Origin: Anaeroplasma bactoclasticum
GTDB taxonomy: Bacteria; Bacillota_I; Bacilli_A; Acholeplasmatales; Anaeroplasmataceae
DNA length: 51,571 nucleotides
Direction of reading: 5' to 3'
Assembly: GCF_003550015.1 (NCBI RefSeq)
Contig: NZ_QXEV01000012.1
Location: 1-51,571, forward strand
In this document: positions 23,967 to 37,800 of the stretch, piece after piece
Position numbering within the stretch: position 1 is the stretch's first letter
Layout of the letters: each line of letters begins with the position of its first letter
Program-made: the position numbers and the translations under genes
Notes under the pieces: model-generated
What the model saw: only the letters and a program-made list of their open reading frames with translations
Told to the model about the DNA's origin: nothing
Databases searched by the model: none

Positions 23967-26465
23967 ATGAGTAAGAAATTAATTGTTGGTATACTTGCTG
24001 GTGTGGCAGGATTTATTACCTTCATTGGTGTTGTATTCATGGTATTAACCTTAACTGGAAGTATATCATTACTTAAAAACTCAATTACGATTACATCAGA
24101 ATCCTATGAAAAGGAATATGATGGAGAAGGAATTGATGTCAATCGTTATGATGTACTTGGCAAGCTATATGAAGGAGATAGAGTTTCTATTGAATTTTAT
24201 GATACATCTTGTAATGTAGGTACTTACACAACCTATTTTGAAGCCAAGATATTGAATAAGGATGATAAGGATGTAACAGAATCCTATAATATCACAAAAA
24301 ATTATGGTACTGTTACCATCACCAAAAGAGAATTAACTTTAAGAGTAAAATCTGAAGAAGAAGAATATGATGGTAAAGAACTAAAAGCAACTGATTATGA
24401 AATTGTTGAAGGTAAGGGCTCTTTAGCTGAAGGAGACATCCTAGATGTTACATTAACTGGTTCTATTAAAGAAATTGGCGAAGCAAAGGCTTCCTTAGTT
24501 TATGCAATATACTCCATGAAAAATGGAGAGAAGATTAATGTAACTTCAAATTATAAGGTTCTTGCAGAAGATGGTATTTTAACGAAATCTGCAATTCCTC
24601 TTACAATTAAGAGCGATGGTGCAAGCTATGAATATGATGGTAAATATCATAGTGTTGATACATATACAACACCAAAGCTAAAGGTTAGTGAAGATGATAC
24701 AGATTCTACTCATACAGAGCATTTAGCTTTAGGTGATACTATTTCTTATACATCTTTAACTAATGAAAAGAATGTAGGAAATTATAGTAATGATTATGAA
24801 GTAGTAATCTTAGATAGTTTAGGTAATGATGTAACAAAGAATTATGCCATTACAATGCTTTATGGTGAGATATCTATTTTAAGAAGAGATATCATTGTTG
24901 CATCAGAAAACATTGAAAAGGAATATGATGATGAGACCTATGTTGCTCAAGGAAATTCTAATTACACTTTAGATGGTACTTTGGCGGATGGAGATTTACT
25001 TAAGGTAAATTTCACTCAAGTTGCAACTCAAGCTGGTTCTTATGATAATACCTTCTATACTGCAATTTATAATGCAGAAGGAGAAAATGTTTCAAACAAT
25101 TATAATGCAAAGAATATTTTTGGAACAATCACTATTAAGCCTCGTTTAATTGAAATTTCAACAAAAAGCGATGATAAGGTATATGATGGAACAGAGCTTA
25201 AAAATACTTCTGACCCAGAAGTTTCAATCTCTACTCCATTACTTATAGGTCATACATTATATGCAGTATTTAATGGTAGCATTGTTAATGCAGGAGAGAT
25301 ACAAAATTATTGCTCTATTACAATTAAAAATGCCCAAGGCCGTGATGTTACTAGAAATTATCAAATAACATTAAACCTTGGTACTTTAACAATATATAAA
25401 AGAGAATTAACTCTTCGTGCATCTAGCTATTCTAAGGCAGAAGATGGAAATCCAATTGTATCAAATTCTTGGTACATCGTAAATGGTAATATGGCAGATT
25501 ATGAGTATTTAGATGTAACTGTCACTCCTGAATTCCCACTTTCTACTGTAGGTACTGTAAGAAATATTTTAACATATCAAATTGTGAATAAGGATGGTCA
25601 AATCCTAACACAAGCTCAAAACAATTATGATATTAAAGTTTTAAATGGAATACTTTCTATTTATGAAGCACAAAATAAACCAGTTTATTTAGCTCCAAAG
25701 GATGTATATAGTAAGTATGTTGATGATGAAACAACGATTACTCCAACAGAGATTATTGGATTTGATTATTATGCTTCTTTAGGTTATTCAATTGAATATG
25801 TATTAACAGGAACTCAAACTGGTATTGGTACATCTGTATCAAGTATTATTAAGGATTCTATTCGTATTAAAGATAATTCAAATGTGGATGTAACAGCCCA
25901 GTTTACAATTGATGATGATCATTTATTTACTGGCTTATTACAAATTTATGAAAAAGAAATTACAATTATTACTCCATCTTTAACAGAAGAATATAATGGA
26001 TTAGCCCATTCTACTATTTTAGCTCCAACAATTTCAGGCGCAGATAATTTAGTTATCGATTATGAAGTAGTTGGAAGCCAAAAGAATGTTGGTACATCCA
26101 TGAATGAAATAAAGATTAATGGTGTATATGATATCACAGATACAGAACACCTAAATAATATAATGGATCATTATTATATCCATATTACTTTAGGTACACT
26201 TAAGATATCTCAAAAAGCAATTACTGTAAGTACATCATCTGTTACAAGCTCTATTCAAACAGAGTCTTATATATCTGGTGCAATTGATGAGACTACATTA
26301 GATTTATGTGATAATCATCATATTGAACAATCTATAGTTACACTAGATTATGTAGGATCAAAACAAAATGCTATTACAATCATCATCTTAGATGAGAATG
26401 GTGAAGATGTTACATATAATTATGATATTACATATAATTATGGAACATTATCTTTAACGAATTAA
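23967..26465 (+). CDS. Membrane-anchored extracellular protein of MBG/YDG-type repeats, 1
   Basis: 832 residues. A single N-terminal hydrophobic segment (about 4-32) acts as signal anchor. The rest is about nine repeats of 80-95 residues. Each opens with a YDG-like motif (KEYDGEGI, EEYDGKEL, YEYDGKYH, KEYDDETY, KVYDGTEL, EEYNGLAH and weaker ones), has an N.G.. turn and closes with YG..TI.KR (NYGTVTITKREL, LYGEISILRRDI, IFGTITIKPRLI, NLGTLTIYKREL). This is the pattern of the MBG/YDG immunoglobulin-like repeats of bacterial surface adhesins. No LPXTG, lipobox or C-terminal anchor. It would be a long outward stalk held by its N-terminus. Gap of 3 bases from the ATPase gene; the ribosome-binding site lies inside the ATPase 3' end. 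Confidence 0.8.
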   Translation: MSKKLIVGILAGVAGFITFIGVVFMVLTLTGSISLLKNSITITSESYEKEYDGEGIDVNRYDVLGKLYEGDRVSIEFYDTSCNVGTYTTYFEAKILNKDDKDVTESYNITKNYGTVTITKRELTLRVKSEEEEYDGKELKATDYEIVEGKGSLAEGDILDVTLTGSIKEIGEAKASLVYAIYSMKNGEKINVTSNYKVLAEDGILTKSAIPLTIKSDGASYEYDGKYHSVDTYTTPKLKVSEDDTDSTHTEHLALGDTISYTSLTNEKNVGNYSNDYEVVILDSLGNDVTKNYAITMLYGEISILRRDIIVASENIEKEYDDETYVAQGNSNYTLDGTLADGDLLKVNFTQVATQAGSYDNTFYTAIYNAEGENVSNNYNAKNIFGTITIKPRLIEISTKSDDKVYDGTELKNTSDPEVSISTPLLIGHTLYAVFNGSIVNAGEIQNYCSITIKNAQGRDVTRNYQITLNLGTLTIYKRELTLRASSYSKAEDGNPIVSNSWYIVNGNMADYEYLDVTVTPEFPLSTVGTVRNILTYQIVNKDGQILTQAQNNYDIKVLNGILSIYEAQNKPVYLAPKDVYSKYVDDETTITPTEIIGFDYYASLGYSIEYVLTGTQTGIGTSVSSIIKDSIRIKDNSNVDVTAQFTIDDDHLFTGLLQIYEKEITIITPSLTEEYNGLAHSTILAPTISGADNLVIDYEVVGSQKNVGTSMNEIKINGVYDITDTEHLNNIMDHYYIHITLGTLKISQKAITVSTSSVTSSIQTESYISGAIDETTLDLCDNHHIEQSIVTLDYVGSKQNAITIIILDENGEDVTYNYDITYNYGTLSLTN

Positions 26466-26486
26466 TTATAGAAAGGAGGATTCTCT

Positions 26487-28874
26487 ATGCGTTATGAAGA
26501 ATTTTATAATGAACAAGTAATAAAATATAAGAAAAGAAGAGCATTCTTAACAAAGAAATTACCCTTCATATTGATTGGATTAGTAATCCTCCTTTCTGCT
26601 ATTTTAGTACTATTCTTTACATCAGGAACACCATATGAATATGGTATTTCGGATTTAAAATTTGGTGATACTATTCAAAATACACCAAAATCCTTCTTAG
26701 CATCAGCAAGATATGAATTCTTAGTTGATGGAAAATATCAGGAGGAACAACCAACAAAGCCTGGTAGTTATAGCTATAGAATTGCATCTACCAATATTTT
26801 TGGAGTTACAAAGTATTCTTCCGATTATGAATTTGTAATTGAAAAGGGTAAGGCAACAATCTCTATTGAAGATACTACAGTTGATTATGGCTTTGAACCT
26901 AAAAAGATTACTTCAAATCTTCCATATGATAAAAAAATATCCTCTTATACTATTGAATATGAGGATAAGCATCAATTAAATACCAAAGCTTGGGTATCCG
27001 ATGTTACAATTATAGATTCTTTAGGAGTAGATATTACAGATTATTATGATTTAGAATTCCCTAAAACTGAAATAACATTTGTAAAAGTTCCTTTAGTTAT
27101 TACACTTAAGGATAAAGAAAAGGTATATGATGGTACACCTTTAGAATATGAAGGTGAAGAGGATTATACAATTAGAGGCTTAATCAATGGAGATGAAGAA
27201 GTACATCTAGAAGTAGAAGGAAGCCAAACCTTAGTTGGAGAAAGTGAATATAAGGTTACAAATGTTTCAATTAAGGATAAGGATGGCAATGCTTATGAAA
27301 CCTATGATTATGTATTTGAAAGTGGATTACTAACTGTTACAGAAAAGACAATTGAATTTGAAACAAAGGATTGTGCTACTACTTATAATGGAGAGGTACA
27401 GGAATTTGATGAATATCAATTATCTGAAGATATTCCAGATAGTGTTACAGTAGATCCAATTGAAGTGAATTTGGCTGGAAAATATAGCTATGAGCTTACT
27501 CCTAAATTTATAAATAGTGATGGAGTAGATGTATCTTACTGTTATATTGTTGAATATACATATGGCTTTATTGCTGTTAATAAGGCAAAAGCGAAGGTAA
27601 CGCTAGATGATATGGAAGTTGAATATTCTGGTAATACCATATTTGATGATACATACACATTAGATAGTGGAAATCTATTTGATAGTGAACTTAAGATAAA
27701 AGTTGATTCAAGTATAAGAGAAGTAGGTGTTGGCAAAATAACCTATAAGTCTTATACATTAACAAAGGATGGTATAGATGTATCTGATTCCTTTGATTTA
27801 GAAATTGAAAGTGGAAATATTGAAATTGTTAAAAAGGATTTAACAATTAAGCCAAAAAGTACAATAAAGGAATATGATGGACTTACCTTTGAAACAAATA
27901 AATATGAACAAGAAGGCTTAGTTTCATCAGATACTCTAGCATTTACATCGACTTGTAGTGCTACAGAAATAGGAATATCTGAGATAGTAATTGATTCATC
28001 AACAATTTCTATTATGCATAATGGAGAAGATGTATCTTACTGTTACAATATTACAGAAGATTTTGGTTTATTAACAATTACAAAAAGAAAGCTTAAAATA
28101 AAAGTATTTGGTACGGATATTACCTATGGAGATACGCCTGTATTCTCCTATGCGTGTGGAAAGAATGATGGCTTACTTGAAAATGATACAGTCTATATCG
28201 GTTCATATAATTATACAATGAATATTGGAATCAATGAGATTGATATCCAAGACTTTTCCATATTAGATGGTAGTAATCTTCATAATGATTTATATGATGT
28301 TACAATAGTTAAAGGAACATTTACTATATTTAAAAAGTCACTTAAGGTGTCCTTATCTTCAAAAAGTAAAATATATGATGGTAATGAGCTTGAAGTAAAT
28401 GATAGTGATTACTACATTTCTTCTGGTGAATTATTATCAACAGATTCCATTACCTTTATTCCATCTAACATTACTGCTTTAGATGTTGGAACAAGAATTG
28501 TTCCTGTTACAGTAGATAATGTATTTATAAAAAATGAAAATGATGAAGAAGTAACATCTTATTATAATATTGAATTTTCCTCTGGTAGTCTTACAATTAC
28601 TCCAAGGGTTGTAAATATTACTACAGGATCTATTACAAAGAGTTATGATTTTGGTGTCTTAACTTGTGATGAGGCAAGCGTTTCTGGTCTAGTTTCAGGA
28701 CAAGTAATTGAGATTGAAATCACTGGTGAATTATTCTATGTGGGTAGTGCATCTAATACAATTGGTAAAATTAGAGTTTATAGCTCTAGCTTTGAAAATG
28801 CAGTAGATTTAACAGAAAACTATACATTTAATATTCACGAAGGAACATTAACTTATACAGAAAGGAGTGCATAA
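26487..28874 (+). CDS. Membrane-anchored extracellular protein of MBG/YDG-type repeats, 2
   Basis: 795 residues. A ~24-residue basic cytosolic head (EQVIKYKKRRAFLTKKL) and a membrane span at about 25-47 (PFILIGLVILLSAILVLFF), then roughly eight repeats. Openers are KVYDGTPLEYE, TTYNGEVQEF, VEYSGNTIF, KEYDGLTFE, ITYGDTPVF, KIYDGNELEV and KSYDFGVL, and closers are of the ..GLLT(I/V)T.K type. Same architecture as the preceding protein but with different repeat sequences, so an old duplication. No sorting signal at the C-terminus (ends LTYTERSA). Strong ribosome-binding site (GAAAGGAGG). Extracellular orientation follows from the positive-inside rule. Ligand unknown. Confidence 0.8.
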   Translation: MRYEEFYNEQVIKYKKRRAFLTKKLPFILIGLVILLSAILVLFFTSGTPYEYGISDLKFGDTIQNTPKSFLASARYEFLVDGKYQEEQPTKPGSYSYRIASTNIFGVTKYSSDYEFVIEKGKATISIEDTTVDYGFEPKKITSNLPYDKKISSYTIEYEDKHQLNTKAWVSDVTIIDSLGVDITDYYDLEFPKTEITFVKVPLVITLKDKEKVYDGTPLEYEGEEDYTIRGLINGDEEVHLEVEGSQTLVGESEYKVTNVSIKDKDGNAYETYDYVFESGLLTVTEKTIEFETKDCATTYNGEVQEFDEYQLSEDIPDSVTVDPIEVNLAGKYSYELTPKFINSDGVDVSYCYIVEYTYGFIAVNKAKAKVTLDDMEVEYSGNTIFDDTYTLDSGNLFDSELKIKVDSSIREVGVGKITYKSYTLTKDGIDVSDSFDLEIESGNIEIVKKDLTIKPKSTIKEYDGLTFETNKYEQEGLVSSDTLAFTSTCSATEIGISEIVIDSSTISIMHNGEDVSYCYNITEDFGLLTITKRKLKIKVFGTDITYGDTPVFSYACGKNDGLLENDTVYIGSYNYTMNIGINEIDIQDFSILDGSNLHNDLYDVTIVKGTFTIFKKSLKVSLSSKSKIYDGNELEVNDSDYYISSGELLSTDSITFIPSNITALDVGTRIVPVTVDNVFIKNENDEEVTSYYNIEFSSGSLTITPRVVNITTGSITKSYDFGVLTCDEASVSGLVSGQVIEIEITGELFYVGSASNTIGKIRVYSSSFENAVDLTENYTFNIHEGTLTYTERSA

Positions 28875-28876
28875 GT

Positions 28877-31800
28877 ATGAAAAAGAGAATTATCATTATA
28901 TTTGGAATTTTAATTAGTTCTTTTCTAGCAATTGCTTTAGTATTAGGTAATATCATGAAGCCTAATTTTAAATCTTATCAAACACAGTTGAATGCAGTAA
29001 AGCTATATGATTCAGAAAATGAAACAAGTAATTTTGATTCTAGTGTTAAAAATTACGAAATAAAAGATAGTGATGATGTTTTAGCCTTCTTTAATATTGA
29101 TGATGATACTTCGGGAATGACTTTTACAGTCACAGCAGAAGAAGACATTGATATGCAAGGAAAGCCATTAAGCAAAATGGCTAAATTCTCTGGTACTTTA
29201 GATGGTAATTCTAAAAAGCTTTTGAATTTATCTTTTGTTGAAAGAAATGATGATTCTTATGCATTCATTGAAGAGCTTGATACTGATGCAGTTATTAAGA
29301 ATTTAACTATTGATGGTATCACTACTCCAACTCATCATAATAGTGTTGGTTATGGTGATAATGGTTATGTACATTTTATTCATAAGCTAGATAGTGGCGC
29401 TATGCTTTATAATAATACATTTTATCGAATCTATTTAGGATGCGGTTATAATGAGGGTAAAGTATATGCATATGGATATGATGATGCAGCTTTAGTTGGA
29501 GAAAATAATGGTTTAATTAGTAACTGTTATTTGGCTGAAGAAAAAGGCGCAGCAGAGAATCCTTCTCTTAGTGAAGTAAAAAATTATTTTTATGGATATA
29601 AACATGCATCTGTATTTGCATCCTATGGTAAGAATGGTTCATATATTGAAAGATGTGATGGCTATGGTGCTATCGTATATGGATATAAATATGTAGGTGG
29701 AATTGTTGCAGAACAAGATGGTAGCTATATTACTTCATGTTTAGCAGATTCCTTCTTTGTTGGTACAATTCCAAGTGAACTATTAATTAGTGGATTAACA
29801 GCTTTTATTCAAACCGAGTATCAGAAAGATACTTTAGAAAACTATGTCGGTGGATTAGTAGGAAAATCATTAAACTCCACTGTTGTTAATAATGTTTTCT
29901 TTAACCAAAATGGTTATTTATTATGTGGAGTAGCTGACGAAGACAAAGTTGCTGTTGTTTCATCTTCTTGTGGTACTACAAGAATTGGTGGTATGGTAGG
30001 TTACTCAAGCGGTGGTTCTATTGATTATAATTTGTTTGAAGGTTCTATTCAGCAAACATATGTTGAAGGAGTTTCAAAAGCAAATTCTATTAAAAATATC
30101 GTTAGAGGTGATGGTGCATCTTCAGAAACTAAGCATTGTAATGTAGTAGTTCGACCACTTGATGAAGCAGATGATAAATATTTTATTGATGTATCCGATG
30201 GAAGCACTCCTATAAGAACCTATACTGCCCATGAAGCACCATTATATCTTGCAAGTCCATCTTTAAATGGTGATGGTAGTACAACTATGGATTTTTATGA
30301 TATGCGCAATAGTGTTAATTTTGCTCATTGTCATGGATATACTCTTTCAACAATTTATGATGAAATGAATCCTAGTGAATATAAGGCTTATAAGGTTTAT
30401 TATGATAATGATGAACATGTAACTTATAGCTTTGAAGCATATTCTAATCAGGCATATAGGATTGATACTACTAATTTAAAACATGAGACTTATTATGATG
30501 ATTTTATAAATCAAGGTGATGATTTATTTAAAGCTGTAGAAAAAAGTAGTAATGGATATAGTGAAGCTAATATCTATAAGAGAATAACTATAGAAGATGA
30601 ACAAATAATATTTGAATTTACTGCCAATAGTAAGCTTTGGGATAAATACTATTTAGCATATTATGATGCAGCTGTTAAAAACAATGTTTATTACAATTCA
30701 ACATTTGACCCATATGAAATTTTAGAAGGCGCTTATTATTTCATTTGTGATAGCCAAGATCAATCTAAATTATCACGAATTGCTGGTGCTAATGAAATAT
30801 ATAGAAGTATTAACAATGTATGTGAAACATACGATAAAGATGGTAATAAAACAGATGATAAGGCATCTCATGTTTTATATGAAGGAAATACTGTAAGAAT
30901 TTCTAATCGTATTTGGGTTTCTGGGAAAAGACCAGTAAATTACAGTATTAATAGTAATTTAAATTTAACAAAGGAAACTGGTTACACCTTATCCTATTCT
31001 TATACTCGTTATGATGAGGGTGAGTCTCAATTTATACAGACAGCTATAAGTGATTTTCAGTCTATTGATACTCTATCTACAGAAATAGTAATAGGAGATA
31101 TGAATTTCACTGTATATTATATTTTTAACCAAAGTAATTTATCCTTCACTGGAACAATTCAAATGGATACTACAAATATAACTGATCCAGAGATTGTATT
31201 TGTAAATCAAAATGGACAAACGATTACTTCGGATTATTTAAGCTGTACAATACAATCCGATTTATCCTATACTATGTCTATCACTCCAGATTCTAGTTTG
31301 AATTTCTCTAATACTTTTGTAAGATTTACTTACTTAAATAATGATGTAGCAGAATATAAGAATCTTGCATCCTTAGATAGCTTTATTAAGTTTTTAGGTA
31401 ATAATGATAGCTTACATACTGTAATCTTAAATGTAAACTTTACGGCAGATGATAGTTTAGAAGCTGAGTTAGAAGAAGATTTTAAAACTATTATTTATTT
31501 CTATCCAATGCTAGGCTCTGCAGACCCTACAGATTATTATTACAGTGTAGTAGAAGAAAATGGTGGAGCACTAGTTGAAAGAATTTATAAATATGGATAT
31601 CCATTTAATCCATTAGCTGATTACACTTTAGCAGAAAATCAAACTTTCCGATTTGATTATAATACTTTGGGTGTAAGAGGATATTTATATGATAGAAGCA
31701 ATAGTACATTCTATTTAAATGTTAATAATGTATTACATAATGCTTTCTCATCATATAATTGGACTGTAAATATCATAATTAGCAAAACAAATAGACAATA

Positions 31801-34800
31801 TAAAATATTTGAATATTGGAATTGTGATTTAGTTGATTCCATGGGCGGTAAATATTTTGAAAAGCACGATTATGATTTCTTTGATTATCTTTTCTACTGT
31901 GAAGAAGCAGGATTATATGAGAATAATTATTGCTACACGGAAGCAGGAACAGATAGAATTCCTAAAGTTTTTGATAAGAAGAATTTATATTTATACAATG
32001 ATTTAGAAACAACAAAGAGATTCATGATTATTGAAATCAAGTATTATACAACATATGATCCTAATTATCCTGAAAATTCTATAGAATATACAGGAAATTT
32101 AGAGGATTTAGAACAAGATATTTATTGTGTATATACTCTAGCAATGTCAAAATCGGAATCTATGAATTATGAATATACATATTATGATGAAAGCTTTGGC
32201 TTCAAGTATGGTGAAGATTATGCTGCAAATACTTTTGAATTTGGATTTTGTTCAAGCTCTGAGGCTTATGGTGATGTAGTAGATGGAATTTTAATTAATC
32301 AAACAGATAGTGGTAATTATAAACACTTGTCCGTATATATTCCAGATGGTTTAGAACCATATTTATGGATTATACATTACGAAGATGAAACACACGAATC
32401 CGTTTCAAATTACTATTTTGCTCAAACTCTTGAATATATTGCGACACACGAGGATACCATTTTAGAGTTTAAAACATTCTATGTGACTACGGATGAAGAA
32501 TCAGCTGCCTATGATTATGTATTTGAATATGGATGTGGAGCTACATCTACAGGAGTTCTTGAAAAGAATAATGCATTTTTATCTTACACTTTAGCGAATA
32601 AACCATATGCTATTCGTTTTAATGTTGAAAGAGGATATGAAATTGCAAATACTACAGCTGAATATACCTTAACCAATAGTGTATATGAGGGTGTTTTAGA
32701 AGATGATATTCATCTAACTGTAGAAAAGAGTCTTGTTTACTACCGCATTAATTATTATTGGACTAGTGGATATCAAATTGAAGTAGAGTTTTCTAATGAG
32801 GAAGGTCCATTCTATGTTAATAATATAAGTAGTGACACGATTGCTGAGCATTGGTCTTCCTATTCTAACGAAGAATTAAGAGGATTCTATGCTTTATATA
32901 CAATAAATGACACATCAATTAAATACATATTAGAAGAAGGAACAATTCGACATTGTAAATATAATGATATTGAATTTGAGGGATTCTTGATTTATAAGAA
33001 TGTTTATACACAGTATAATATAGAGTCAAATGTTGGTGTTGATTATAGACAAACTCCAACGCCATCCGATTGTAGAGATTATTATGTTGTATTTACTATC
33101 GCAGCTCCAGAATCTGATGATAATAATTTAACATATTATCATTATAAGCAATATACTATGCCTAATAGCATCACATATGGTGAAAATACATATAATTATT
33201 CATCTGATGGATTCACATTTGATTTCTCTAAGGAAAAAATGGAATTCAATAAACCAACGGAATATGAAAATGTAAGAGTAATCTATGGTGTAGAAGAAAA
33301 TAGTATAGATTCAACTATAACATGTACGTATTTTTATGATGGTAATATGTATTTATGGGCTTTACTTGATGATTCCAAATTAGATGGCGAATCACCAAAG
33401 GTTCCTATTTTAGAAGATATTGATTCAGATTTCACAATTTATAGAATATGGTCATCGCAAAATAGTGTTACGGATGATATAGAGGCAACCATTAAGCTTA
33501 GAAATAATACCGAAGAAACCAAAACGATTGTATTTGATGCATATGCATATTATATTTCAGGATATACAATTTCTTTTGATCTATCTCATTATGATGAACT
33601 TGGTAAAAGTGCTCACGTTCATGAAATTTCTAATTATGCAGCAGGTGGTAGTACATTCTCTCTTGAGGTTACTCAAAATACATCTATAAATGTTACTTTG
33701 TCATATAAAGAATATACTATTAATTATTCATGGGATGTAGAAGGTAAATTCATTTTTGATGAGAATATAGAAGCTACAGAAATTAATAGTAGCTGGATTT
33801 ATGCAAATTATCAATTTGCTCAAGATAATGGATTTAGATATACTGTTGAAGATACAGAAGCATATTTAAATTATTATTTAAATGTAAATAAAATGTTTAT
33901 CTTTGAAAAAGATGATGTAAGACAAGATGTTCTTATTGCAGGTATACATTTCTATCAAGATAGTCTTCATACAACTGAATTTGATTCTAAGCCGCTTCAT
34001 CCTTTTGTAGGAAACGTCTATGTCATTATAGATTTAGCGTTTGCTTCTGATTCGCCTCTTACTTATTATTCAAAAGAAATTGGAACTATCAAATTAAATG
34101 GAGTAGAAGCAAATTATTCCTTTAAGTATTCAAGCTTAGAATACTATTTTGAAGAAACGAATGTAGGTTCAGCAGCAGTAAAGGATGGCACCTTATATTA
34201 TTTTGAACCAGATGAGGGATACTTATGGTTATTTGTAGATGATGAGGCAATTTGTCCTGTTAGCATAGATGATGAAGTATTAAATTATGATTATTATTCT
34301 ATAACTATAGGAGATAAAGATGGCGATGGCTTTGGCTATAACTATGATGTAAGTATAAATGGAATGATGACTACTGAGGGTGATTCTGGAGATACAAGAA
34401 TATATTATTTATCTAAAGGAGAATCCTTTATAGCACGCTTCCAATACGATGGTGAAGAAGGATATGAATATTCTCAAAAGGATAATTCTTTTGGAATTGA
34501 AAAGAATAAGATTGTTGTAGAGAATATTGATCAAGAATATACCTTCATGGTTGATTTTGGATATAAAAAGAGCTCCTATCGTGTATATTTCTATATTGAT
34601 AGAAGTGATATTACAAATGATCCTGATTTCAATTATGACGATGTATATTTAGATGATCCTACCTTTAATGCAGAAACATATACAACTTGTGAGTTTGAAT
34701 CAAGTTTCCCTGCATATCCAGAAATTTCTAAAGAAGGATATCGTTTGGCTGGCTATGTAATTTATTATGGCGAGAATATGATTGATATGTATGTTTCTCC

Positions 34801-37800
34801 AGAAAGTACAATTCCTTCTCATCATGTCATCGTATATGGGGATTGGGTTGAAGCAGGCAGAGCATCTTTTGAGATTACTTATTATGAATCAAATCGTGAA
34901 AAATTAGACTTTGAAGAAACAGAAATGTCTGCATCATCTGTCATGTTATATTATGTAGATAATGTAACAACAGAAAAAACATTAATGGAGCAGTTATCCT
35001 TTGATGCAAATAATATTGATACAATGCAATATAAGGTATCTGTATCTAAGGTAATGGATGGTGGCTATTTCTATAGATATCAATTCTATTTCTTCCCAGA
35101 TGATTCCGACAATGGTAATTTAGAGGTTTATTTAAAGCTTCCAAGGACAAGTGAATATATTTATTTTACTACATTAAATGAAGTTGGAAGTGGCGGACAA
35201 TTTGAATTACAGTATATTTCTGTTGCTACTCTAAATGCAGATCCAAGCGACGAGGAAACTCATATTGAGGTTACAGGTGAAGGATGGTATTTATTTGGTG
35301 ATGTTGTTACATTAACATTAGATATTGAAGAAGGGTATTATGCATATTTTACAGATGCAGAATTAGCTAGATTAGTAAATATTTATAATTCCAATACGAT
35401 TCGTATTGCCTCTATGCAAGAGATTTCTAATGAGCTTGGAAGCTTAGAAATTGCACTTTCTGTTGCAAGAAGACAATATCATATTTATTACTATTTAGAT
35501 GGTAATTTAGTTCATACAGATGATTATTACTGTGGCGATAGTGTTACTATTTGGGAGCCATCCAATGAGCAATTACAAGGCTATAGAAAATCGGAATGGA
35601 ATGATACATTAGATACTATGCCAGCAGCAAATGTAACTTTATATGCAAGTATTATTTATGGTATTACAAAGGAATATACAATTAACTTCAGTGGTACTGT
35701 TATAGAAGGAATGTTCTTTATTGCCGACAATAAAGAAGAAATTACAGCAAGAACAATTATCACAGAAGCTGTTGTACTAGATAATAATAGAATAGAAGTC
35801 ACATATAAAGAAAATCATGGATTCTTGTGGATGGTTGATCCAATCACTAAGACAGTTAGATATTTAAATGTTGACTTAGATTCTATTACAGAGATTAATT
35901 TAGTTAAATATACAATTCCAGATGGAATAGATCATTTATCTGTTTCCAATTTAGGCTATCATTTAACAAATTCTATCGTTGGTGTTGAGGTTACTAAAGA
36001 ACCAGGCTATACCTATGTTACAAGTGAAACTAAGGTTGGTAATATCTTATTAATTTCTTCTAAAGAGAATGATTATGAAATTGATTTACAAGAAGAAAAA
36101 TGTAAATATAATGTATATTATTTCATTAAGGATACTTTAGTTTACCAAGATGAATATTATTATGGCGATGACATTATCCTTTGGGAATATGATCCAACTC
36201 TTTATGATGGAGATTTCAATTTTGTATCTTGGAGTGCGATTCCATTTGAGGTAATGCCAGCAAGTGATGTTTTAGTTTATGGACAAGAAGGCGCAAGCTA
36301 TTCTTTAATTACAATGCCAAATGTTTCTATGCTTCATGAAAATGAAACATTAGGTAAGGCAGTATTTACTGGCGGTTTAGTCAAGATTGGAAATGAAATA
36401 ATTCCAGGTGAATTTAGATTTGAAGATTCAACACATGTTGTTAAAAAGGTAGAATCCGCAACAGAATCATTTGTTGTATTATTCCAACCAAATGATATAT
36501 CACTAGCTCCTTATAAGTTTGAAATGACTATTTTGGTATGTAATCCAAAATATGATGGAGATTTAGATGATATTTATTTAATTTCTAGAACAAATAATTC
36601 TATATCCTTACATATTAATGAAAAATATGAATTCTATTTTGAAAATGGTTCATACCAAGTAGGTAGAGATTTTGAAGTATCTAATCTAAAGGAAAATACA
36701 ACATATAAAATTACATATCGCTATAAGGCAGATGATGATTATTGTGCATCCGATGCATATGTATTTGAGGTTAGAACTCTAAGCTTTGATGAAATGCTAT
36801 ATATTAATTCACAAGCCTTAGGCTTAAGTGTAATTGATGCTGCTGTTAGCTATTTTGATAATCCAACAGTTCAAAGATATCTATCTTTATACCAAGAAAA
36901 ATTATCTAAAGATTATGCAGTTGAAATGGATGGAGTAGAAGCTCAAGAATTCGTTGAATTCTTAACTGAGGTTATTGGTTATTTAACTGAAATTGAGGAT
37001 GCAAGAATTCCTGTATCTCACCTAGATGCTAATCGTATTATGGATTATGCAAACAAGTGTATTGATGAGCTTTCTGATTTAGCATTCAATGGTAATGCAT
37101 CAACAAAGAATTTAGCTAGATATAAGAATTATGTCATCAATGTTTTAAATGTAAGTGATTCTATTATTTCTACATATAATATTTCCTTAAGTGATCTTAT
37201 AAATCAGAAGCAATCCATTAAGCTTACTGCATTAACTAATACAAATTCATTAGATATCCAAAATCAAACAAGCTTTGTAATTAATAAGGTTGATGAATTA
37301 TTAGAATACAATTATTCCAATTATTCTCATGTAGATTTAAATGAATTTAAGGATGAATATATTGGAAATACTGTAATTCTAATGAAGGATGTGAATAAGC
37401 AAGTACATCATACGGATAGTCAAATGGTAACACAGAATATCAGTAAGTGTGTAACTCTATTACAATCACAAACTTATGAGGATTATACATTTAACCGTGA
37501 GGAATATGATGCTATCTTCTTCAAGGCAGCAGAAGCTGCAGTAGTAGCTCATATGCAGGTTATTGTATTAAATGATTTAGATAGAATATATATTATTAAG
37601 ATTGAAAACTTAGATTTTACTAAGAGAATGTCCTTAAAGAATGTATATTTAGATTTAGTAGATCAATATTCTGATTTTGATACTTTCTACTTAGAATATA
37701 GAAAAATGATTGAAGCTGGCAATGATATGACTTATGATGATTGTATTTCTACATTCTCTAGCAATTTAGAGGCTAAGCTTGTCATACCAGTAAGTTCAAA

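Noticed and set aside
23967-28874. CRISPR-like or DNA-level tandem repeats
   Set aside because: The periodicity is at the protein level (80-95 residues, YDG motifs) with low nucleotide identity; no short direct repeats with regular spacers are present anywhere in the window.
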